From the NCBI GenBank assembly GCA_905373625.1, contig CAJPTS010000013.1, positions 1 through 18,888 of the forward strand: a stretch of 18,888 nt of DNA, written 5' to 3'. The translations under genes and the position numbers were made by a program. Of the stretch, positions 13,284-18,888 are shown piece by piece; positions within the stretch are counted from its first letter, which is position 1, and each line of letters opens with the position of its first letter. This DNA comes from Bacteroidia bacterium. Lineage in GTDB: Bacteria; Bacteroidota; Bacteroidia; Bacteroidales; CAJPTX01. Below the pieces are notes generated by a model that was given only the letters and a program-made list of their open reading frames with translations, had not been told where the DNA came from and did no database searches.

Positions 13284-13820
13284 TTATACTTTGCGAAAGT
13301 TGCGAAGTGCAAACAATCCGCTTGTACGGCGATGTAAAATCACATCGTAATACATTGCCGTTTGTAAGTTAAATCTCTGACCGTTGGGGAGTATAAAGAG
13401 GGCAAACGTGGTAGAGCTACTATGGCGTTCGGTTAGCTCAGCGGTACGGCGCGCAGCATCGCTAATAGAACTCACGCCTTCCTGCTCAGCAAACGAATAA
13501 CGAGATTCTAATTCACCTTCACGCTCTGCATCAGCATAGAAGCGACGAAAAGAACCTTCAGATTCAGGTGCAAAGCCCTCTTCAAATTGCTCAGACTCAT
13601 CACTCTGCTCGTTTACAGACATCTGAGCACGTAGCATAGCCTCGTAGAGACTGGATTGTTCTTCTGGGGATACCAAGTCAATGAGGTCACTCATATCCTC
13701 CAACTCCGTGGCAGAAGCTGACGGAATCTCATGTTTTTTGGCTTTTTGTACTCTTTTATTCACGATAGAAAGCGTCGCACCTATTACTACGATGATTAGC
13801 CAAACTATTATAGAAGACAT
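13284..13820 (-). CDS. Small membrane-anchored protein of unknown function
   Basis: A 178-residue protein with one N-terminal membrane helix (about 3-20, SIIVWLIIVVIGATLSIV) followed by a basic KRVQKAKK stretch, so the rest is predicted to stay in the cytoplasm. Residues ~38-115 are very acidic and serine-rich and look disordered, with many Glu/Asp. The short C-terminal part (about 136-178: FALFILPNGQRFNLQTAMYYDVILHRR) appears folded and resembles the end of unnamed Bacteroidales proteins that finish with a DL-KAVIYSEIL-type helix. No enzyme motif is seen. It follows the terminator of the ileS-lspA-lemA set, so it probably has its own promoter, although none matching TAnnTTTG was found in the 73 bases upstream. 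Confidence 0.65.
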   Translation of the reverse strand: MSSIIVWLIIVVIGATLSIVNKRVQKAKKHEIPSASATELEDMSDLIDLVSPEEQSSLYEAMLRAQMSVNEQSDESEQFEEGFAPESEGSFRRFYADAEREGELESRYSFAEQEGVSSISDAARRTAELTERHSSSTTFALFILPNGQRFNLQTAMYYDVILHRRTSGLFALRNFRKV

Positions 13821-13845
13821 TTCTTATACCCTACAGAAAGTATAT

Positions 13846-13875
13846 AAAAAAAGGAGCGAGGCGCGCCTCACCCCT
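13846..13875 (-). terminator. Intrinsic terminator of the ileS-lspA-lemA operon
   Basis: Read on the minus strand, bases 13875-13866 pair with 13861-13852 (ten pairs, two of them G-U) around the loop CGCG, followed directly by seven U (13852-13846). The core GAGGCGCGCCTC (13858-13869) is a perfect palindrome. It lies 18 bases past the lemA stop. A strong factor-independent terminator. Confidence 0.8.
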
Positions 13876-13893
13876 AAAAGAACATATTTGATT

Positions 13894-14595
13894 TTACTCT
13901 TCAGGTGTTGCAGGAACGGGGTGCACAGGTTCTTCGGGCTGTACAGGTGGCTTGGTAGATTCTACAGCCTGTGGCTGAGCATTACTGGGCTTGCGTTTCA
14001 GATCAGAGAAATCAATATTTACGCGCTTCTCAGCTCCTGCGTCCGCTTCAAAATATCCCCGCTTATCAAAACCGAACATGGCGGCAAAGATAAGCTGCGG
14101 GAAACGACGAATGTACGTATTGTACTCCTTTACCGTACCGTTGTACTCGTTACGAGCTTGGTTGATCCGATTCTCAGTTCCTTCTAATGACACCAAAATA
14201 TCTTGGAACTGCTGCGTGGTTTTCAAGTCGGGATAACGCTCCATGGTGACTAAGAGGCGCGAGAGAGCACCACTTAATTCGCCTTGCGCCACTTGGAAGT
14301 TCTTAACGTTTTCCTCGGTAAGCTTGGAGGCATCTATGGTGACCTGTGTAGCCTTGGCACGCGCCTCTATGACTTCTGTCAAAGTACCTTGTTCAAAATA
14401 GGCTGACCCTTGGACAGTGGAGACCAGAGAGGCGATAAGGTCGGCACGGCGTTGGTAGGAGTTGTTAACCTGCCCCCACTGATGCGAGACCGTCTCGTCA
14501 AGTTTAACCATTTTGTTGTACGCGCTACATCCTCGGAAAAGCATGAACACGAAGATGAGAAGCAGGATGATGAGAATGGGTTTTAAGATTTTCAT
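13894..14595 (-). CDS. lemA: LemA family protein
   Basis: A 233-residue protein. ATG 14595 is preferred over the longer frame from 14637, because the latter would overlap the end of lspA and puts 14 polar residues before the membrane segment. Residues ~5-22 form one membrane helix (PILIILLLIFVFMLFRGC), followed by the LemA signature region with NKMVKLDETVSHQWGQVNN (about 27-45) and YQRRADLI (47-54). The middle is helical, as in the LemA fold. The last ~45 residues are proline-rich and low in complexity. LemA proteins are widespread membrane proteins of unclear role. The start is 7 bases after the lspA stop, so it is very likely in the same transcript. The family is confident. Confidence 0.92.
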   Translation of the reverse strand: MKILKPILIILLLIFVFMLFRGCSAYNKMVKLDETVSHQWGQVNNSYQRRADLIASLVSTVQGSAYFEQGTLTEVIEARAKATQVTIDASKLTEENVKNFQVAQGELSGALSRLLVTMERYPDLKTTQQFQDILVSLEGTENRINQARNEYNGTVKEYNTYIRRFPQLIFAAMFGFDKRGYFEADAGAEKRVNIDFSDLKRKPSNAQPQAVESTKPPVQPEEPVHPVPATPEE

Positions 14596-14602
14596 CGCTC
14601 TA

Positions 14603-15280
14603 TTATTTCTTGGACTTAAAGTTAAGTGAAATTCCAAACAAGTACTTTCGTTGAAAGAGAATCAAGTAAAAGACGCTCGCCGTAATAGCCGCATCGGCTA
14701 GATTAAAGATGGGTTGGAAGAACTCAAAATGCCGTCCTGCAAGAAAGGGCATCCAATCGGGCCAGTAGAAATCGATGATTGGGAAGTAAAACATATCTAC
14801 CACCTTCCCCTGTAAAAGCGGTGCATAGCCCCCTCCTTCGGGCAAAAAAGTAGCAACGGTGGGCACGACACTATCGCCGATTATCATTGTCCCCTCACTA
14901 CTAGAAAAAAGCACACCATAGAACGTACCATCGATCACATTACCTAACGCTCCTGCTATGATGGCAAGCAGAGCAAAGTAGACACCGCGCGGGGCAGAAG
15001 AGCGCCGAACAAGAGTGTGTGCCAAATAACAAAGCCCTCCGACAAAGACTATTCGTAGCACACTTAATACAACCTTGAGCCCCGAGTTACCTGGCTTAAT
15101 ACCAAAGGCTATGCCAGAATTTTCAACAAACGTGAGCCGTGCCCATTTGCCAAGTAGTAAAATCTCCTCACCAATAGACATGTGAGTCTTTACCCAAAAC
15201 TTAAGCACCTGATCTAAGACAAGTATCAGGAGTACTAGGGCAACACCTAGCCAAACCGTACGACGCTTTGTAGTAGCCAA
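14603..15280 (-). CDS. lspA: Lipoprotein signal peptidase (signal peptidase II)
   Basis: A 225-residue inner-membrane aspartyl protease that cleaves the signal peptide of lipidated prolipoproteins such as the GldD encoded here. It has four hydrophobic segments (about 10-28, 68-88, 98-115, 190-210), FVENSGIAFG (51-60), GNVID (113-117) and two likely catalytic aspartates in VVDMFYFP (D162) and FNLADAAI (D196). The 40-odd residue insertion between GNVID and VVD is characteristic of Bacteroidota LspA. The usual Arg after the GNxxD motif is Gly118. The start must be TTG 15280: no ATG or GTG lies in frame between the ileS stop and the first membrane segment. It lies 36 bases after ileS. Confidence 0.93.
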   Translation of the reverse strand: MATTKRRTVWLGVALVLLILVLDQVLKFWVKTHMSIGEEILLLGKWARLTFVENSGIAFGIKPGNSGLKVVLSVLRIVFVGGLCYLAHTLVRRSSAPRGVYFALLAIIAGALGNVIDGTFYGVLFSSSEGTMIIGDSVVPTVATFLPEGGGYAPLLQGKVVDMFYFPIIDFYWPDWMPFLAGRHFEFFQPIFNLADAAITASVFYLILFQRKYLFGISLNFKSKK

Positions 15281-15316
15281 AAGAGTGAAATTTGGAGGTT
15301 GTAATAAAGACGAGTG

Positions 15317-18300
15317 CTAGATACGCGCTATGCCCACCTGTACTTCGCCGTACGGAGAGCCCAAATCAACGACTAAAGCGCCTTCTGTGGGAGCATCTTG
15401 TAGCTCAAAATGCACACAAAGAGTCTGCGTCTGAATGTACTCTTTATGGCGTTCTAAAGCCTCTAAAGTCGCTTTCTCGCCCGCAAGCATGAGCTTTATT
15501 CGGTCAGAGACCTCATACCCATTCTCTTTTCTTTGGTTCTGAATACGATTAACGAACTCGCGCGCAATACCCTCTTCGAGCAGTGGTGTAGTAAGCTCAT
15601 AGTCTAGAGCTACGGTAAGCACGCCCTCCGAAGCTACGAGACAACCTGGTATATCCTCGGGGGCTATCTCTACGTCTTGTGTCGAGACTTGGTAGGACTC
15701 ATTATTCAGTACTACCGTAAGCACGCCCTCCTGTTCCCATTTGGCAATTTCGGACTGGGGTAAATCTTGTAGAACCTTGGCGAGGTCTTTCATACTCTTC
15801 CCAAATTTAGGTCCGAGAGCCTTAAAATCGGGCTTTACACGTTTTACCAACACCGTATTGACTGGGTCTAAGTATTCCAACTGCTTTACATTCACTTCAT
15901 TGAGGAGCAACTGCTCTACTGAACGAAGGCGATTCTCAAAATCGGCATTGAGTACCGGAATCATGATTCGGCTAAGCGGTTGACGTACTTTTATACCGAT
16001 CTTTTTACGCAACGCCAACACCATGGAGGTAAAACATTGTGCAAGCGACATACGCTCTTCTAGCTCCGAGTCTATGAGTTCGGTTTGCACCGTAGGGAAA
16101 TCAGCAAGGTGTACGCAAGACGACACATCTTTTTGTTCTGCCAGCATAAGGTCACCAAAGAGCTGGTCGGCGTAAAAAGGAGCTATGGGTGCTATAAGTT
16201 GCGCCACAACACGCAAACACTGGTGGAGAGTTTGATAAGCTGCCACTTTGTCTGGAGTGAGCCCGCCTCCCCAGAAACGCTTCCGACTCAGCCGCACGTA
16301 CCAATTACTCAGGTGTTCGGTAACGAAATCTTGTACAAGTCGACCTGCACGAGTGAGGTCATACCCTTCATAAGCCTGATCTACTTCGCGAATCAATGTA
16401 TTCAGACGTGAGAGTATCCAACGGTCAAGCTCAGGACGTTCGCTTACAGGAATCGGCGTACTCTGCCAATCGAAGTTATCTACGTTGGCGTAAAGAGCAA
16501 AAAAGGAGTACGTATTATGTAATGTAGAGAAGAATTTGCGCACACACTCGTCAACCCCCGCAGAGTCGTACTTCAGGTTATCCCACGGAGCAGAGTTGGT
16601 AAGCACATACCAGCGTACGGCGTCCGCACCTTTGTTTTCGAGTTCACGAAAGGGTTCAACGGCATTACCCAAGCGTTTGCTCATCTTGTTCCCAACCTTG
16701 TCAAGCACCAAGCCATTTGATATAATGTGCTTGAACGCCACACTGTCCGAGATCATCGTTGCAATGGCGTGAAGCGTAAAGAACCAGCCTCGTGTTTGAT
16801 CTACACCCTCAGCAATAAAATCTGCGGGGAAGTGCGAATCAAAATGCTCCTTATTCTCAAACGGATAATGCCACTGCGCATAGGGCATCGCCCCCGAATC
16901 AAACCACACGTCAATGAGATCTGGTTCTCGATACATAGGCTGTCCGTCTGAAGCGACGAGTATTATGTTATCTACGTACGGGCGATGCAAATCTACCGTG
17001 CCATAGTTCTGATCAGAAAAGTCGCCCACCTTAAATGCCTCTAGGGGATTGGTAGACATTATGCCCGCTTTTACAGCCTTTTCACATTCGGCGCGCAGCT
17101 CTTCAATAGAGCCGATACATTTCAATTCTTTGCGGTCAGAAGTAGCCCAAATAGGTAACGGCGTACCCCAGAAACGCGAGCGCGACAGATTCCAATCTAC
17201 GAGGTTTTCTAACCATTTGGCGAAGCGCCCCGTACCTGTACTCTCCGGATGCCAGTCTATCGTATCATTGAGTGCAAGTAACCGATCGCGAAAAGCCGTG
17301 GTACGTATGAACCACGAGTCTAGTGGATAATATAACACTGGTTTATCCGTACGCCAGCAGTGCGGGTAGCTGTGCACATGTTTTTCTATACGAAAGGCTA
17401 AACCACGCTTCTTGAGTTCTACACAAAGGTCAATATCTAACTCGCCCCCCTTCGGATCGTCAGCCGCAGTGTACGAAGGCTTTACATATCTCCCAGCCCA
17501 TTTCTCATACTCAGCGCGATCTACGTAATGCACGATGTAATCTGTTGACAGATCTTCTAAGCAATAGAAACGCCCTTTTCTATCTACCATCGGGGCAATG
17601 TCATCGTCATTCGCTTGCAGCTCCATGCCTACAATACCCTGTTCCTTTGCAACGCGCGCGTCATCAGCACCGAAAGTAGGCGCTATATGTACTATTCCCG
17701 TACCGTCCTCTGTGGTAACGAAATCGGCAGGGATCACCCGATAGGCATCACCTCGTGGCTTGATCCAACTAAACAGTGGTTGATAAGCGAGACCGACAAG
17801 TTCAGCCCCCTTTACCTGTTTAAGTACACGCCACGGGAGGGGGGCTTTCGCATTTTCGGGCGCAACTAAGGGTTTATCTTGTCCCTCCGCCTTGAAATAA
17901 GCATTTACACGTGGAAGCGCCAAGATGACAACACACGGTTCATTGGTGTAAGGATTGAGCGTCTCGATGTATTGGTATTCTATCTCTTTACCCACCGCCA
18001 AGGCTGTATTGGAAGGGAGTGTCCAAGGCGTAGTAGTCCACGCTAGGATGTAGAGGGGACGACCGTCATAAGAGGCGGGTGCGTTGTTGTCTAAAACGCG
18101 GAACATACCGACCACGGTCGTATCACTCACGTCGCGATAACAACCAGGCTGATTGAGCTCGTGGGTACTCAACCCCGTACCCGCTGCAGGCGAATAGGGT
18201 TGAATGGTTTTCCCCTTGTACAGATAGCCACCTTCGTAGAGCTTTTTAAGCAACCACCATAGTGTCTCTATATACTGCGTATGATAGGTTACATAGGGGT

Positions 18301-18739
18301 GATCGAGATCTACCCAGTAGCCCATTCGTTCGGTCAGCTGCCGCCATTTATCGGTGTATTTCATCACCTCCTTGCGGCACGCCTGATTGTACTCTTCAAT
18401 GGTGATTTTTTTGCCAATATCCTCTTTCGTGATGCCTAGCATAGCTTCCACACCGAGTTCTACTGGCAGACCGTGAGTATCCCAACCCGCTTTACGCTCT
18501 ACGCGGTAGCCCTTCTGCGTCCGATAACGGCAGATAGCATCCTTAATGGTACGCGCCATAACATGGTGAATACCAGGCAATCCGTTCGCAGACGGAGGTC
18601 CTTCAAAAAATACGTAGGAGGGAGCGTTTTCTCGCAACTTAACACTTGCTGCAAAAGCCTGAATTTGATCCCATGTCGTTAAAACCTCCTGCGCCACTTC
18701 CGATAAATTGAGCGTGGCGTACTGCCGATACTTCTTCAT
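15317..18739 (-). CDS. ileS: Isoleucyl-tRNA synthetase, type 2
   Basis: A 1140-residue class I synthetase that charges tRNA-Ile in the cytoplasm. Its active-site motifs are PPSANGLPGIHH (48-59) and KMSKR (685-689). KMSKR and the length are typical of the eukaryote-like type 2 IleRS. The CP1 editing domain has the threonine-rich WTTTPWTLPSN (234-244). The anticodon-binding and C-terminal domains fill ~750-1140, without the C-terminal zinc finger of type 1 enzymes. In the class I signature the first and third positions are swapped: GIHH instead of HIGH. The ATG is preceded by GGTGAGGAG. A TATCTTTG promoter element lies 29 bases upstream, and lspA and lemA follow on the same strand. Confidence 0.97.
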   Translation of the reverse strand: MKKYRQYATLNLSEVAQEVLTTWDQIQAFAASVKLRENAPSYVFFEGPPSANGLPGIHHVMARTIKDAICRYRTQKGYRVERKAGWDTHGLPVELGVEAMLGITKEDIGKKITIEEYNQACRKEVMKYTDKWRQLTERMGYWVDLDHPYVTYHTQYIETLWWLLKKLYEGGYLYKGKTIQPYSPAAGTGLSTHELNQPGCYRDVSDTTVVGMFRVLDNNAPASYDGRPLYILAWTTTPWTLPSNTALAVGKEIEYQYIETLNPYTNEPCVVILALPRVNAYFKAEGQDKPLVAPENAKAPLPWRVLKQVKGAELVGLAYQPLFSWIKPRGDAYRVIPADFVTTEDGTGIVHIAPTFGADDARVAKEQGIVGMELQANDDDIAPMVDRKGRFYCLEDLSTDYIVHYVDRAEYEKWAGRYVKPSYTAADDPKGGELDIDLCVELKKRGLAFRIEKHVHSYPHCWRTDKPVLYYPLDSWFIRTTAFRDRLLALNDTIDWHPESTGTGRFAKWLENLVDWNLSRSRFWGTPLPIWATSDRKELKCIGSIEELRAECEKAVKAGIMSTNPLEAFKVGDFSDQNYGTVDLHRPYVDNIILVASDGQPMYREPDLIDVWFDSGAMPYAQWHYPFENKEHFDSHFPADFIAEGVDQTRGWFFTLHAIATMISDSVAFKHIISNGLVLDKVGNKMSKRLGNAVEPFRELENKGADAVRWYVLTNSAPWDNLKYDSAGVDECVRKFFSTLHNTYSFFALYANVDNFDWQSTPIPVSERPELDRWILSRLNTLIREVDQAYEGYDLTRAGRLVQDFVTEHLSNWYVRLSRKRFWGGGLTPDKVAAYQTLHQCLRVVAQLIAPIAPFYADQLFGDLMLAEQKDVSSCVHLADFPTVQTELIDSELEERMSLAQCFTSMVLALRKKIGIKVRQPLSRIMIPVLNADFENRLRSVEQLLLNEVNVKQLEYLDPVNTVLVKRVKPDFKALGPKFGKSMKDLAKVLQDLPQSEIAKWEQEGVLTVVLNNESYQVSTQDVEIAPEDIPGCLVASEGVLTVALDYELTTPLLEEGIAREFVNRIQNQRKENGYEVSDRIKLMLAGEKATLEALERHKEYIQTQTLCVHFELQDAPTEGALVVDLGSPYGEVQVGIARI

Positions 18740-18767
18740 CTCCTCACCTCACGTAAATTCCTAGTGG

Positions 18768-18775
18768 CAAAGATA
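18768..18775 (-). promoter_or_regulatory. Probable ileS promoter, -7 element TATCTTTG
   Basis: On the minus strand this reads TATCTTTG, a perfect TAnnTTTG match, 29 bases before the ileS ATG. It sits in the same GCAAAGATAC context as the ssb promoter and at almost the same distance from the start codon. No good -33 element was found. It would drive ileS-lspA-lemA. Confidence 0.5.
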
Positions 18776-18826
18776 CGCAAGATTGGGAAGCTAGCTTCTT
18801 TAGAGACAAAAGGCGAGAAAGGAAAC

Positions 18827-18868
18827 AGGTACGAGGTACGACAAACAGTTAAAAGTTAAGAGTTAAAA
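18827..18868. repeat. Heptamer tandem repeats upstream of ileS
   Basis: Consecutive 7-base units in one register: AGGTACG, AGGTACG, ACAAACA, GTTAAAA, GTTAAGA, GTTAAAA. On the other strand the last three read TTTTAAC, TCTTAAC, TTTTAAC, the same units as at 2838-2851. The array continues toward the window edge with GTGTGTT. Confidence 0.65.
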
Positions 18869-18888
18869 GTGTGTTTTGAGTTTGTAGG

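Noticed and set aside
13894..14637. Longer LemA frame from 14637
   Set aside because: It would overlap the last 35 bases of lspA and add a non-family N-terminus; ATG 14595 fits the family and the operon spacing.
15317..18739. Acquired mupirocin-resistance ileS copy
   Set aside because: It heads a housekeeping operon with lspA and lemA, has a typical promoter, and shows no mobile element nearby; type 2 IleRS is normal for this group.

Overview
The window looks like chromosomal DNA of a Bacteroidota member, most likely Bacteroidales close to Porphyromonas. The clues are an ssb-gldE-gldD-phosphopantetheinyl transferase cluster, a type 2 isoleucyl-tRNA synthetase, a long nucleoside kinase with a ThrRS-like N-terminus, an LspA with the Bacteroidota-type insertion, and several matches to the TAnnTTTG -7 promoter element. 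No tRNA, rRNA, CRISPR array or transposase gene was found.

Layout. 1-2613 (minus): a long open frame cut by the left edge, a single-chain restriction-modification enzyme (type IIG/ISP-like) with an N-terminal PD-(D/E)XK nuclease and an N6-adenine methyltransferase. 2614-2891: a spacer holding degenerate 7-bp tandem repeats. 2892-6052 (minus): ssb, gldE, gldD and a 4'-phosphopantetheinyl transferase, closely packed. 6053-6186: a divergent spacer with three short palindromes and an ssb promoter. 6187-7860 (plus): nucleoside kinase. 8050-10971 (plus): a two-gene envelope unit made of a secreted protein with a duplicated ~100-residue domain and a SPOR-like C-terminus, then an outer-membrane-barrel-like protein with thrombospondin type 3 repeats and an EF-hand. 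11178-12170 (plus): a RhuM-Fic fusion behind an inverted-repeat element. 12301-12341: a perfect 17-bp-stem hairpin between converging genes. 12361-13820 (minus): two uncharacterised envelope proteins. 13894-18739 (minus): ileS-lspA-lemA, ending in an intrinsic terminator.

How the genes fit together. Most of the window is housekeeping or envelope biology: translation (ileS), DNA metabolism (ssb), nucleotide salvage, lipoprotein processing (lspA), gliding/type IX secretion assembly factors (gldD, gldE), and envelope proteins of unknown role. The accessory parts are the restriction-modification enzyme and the RhuM-Fic protein.

The least explained items are the duplicated-domain/SPOR plus TSP3/EF-hand gene pair with its stem-loop leader, the RhuM-Fic fusion with a Doc-like active site, the swapped GIHH signature in IleRS, and the heptamer arrays that occur at both ends of the window.
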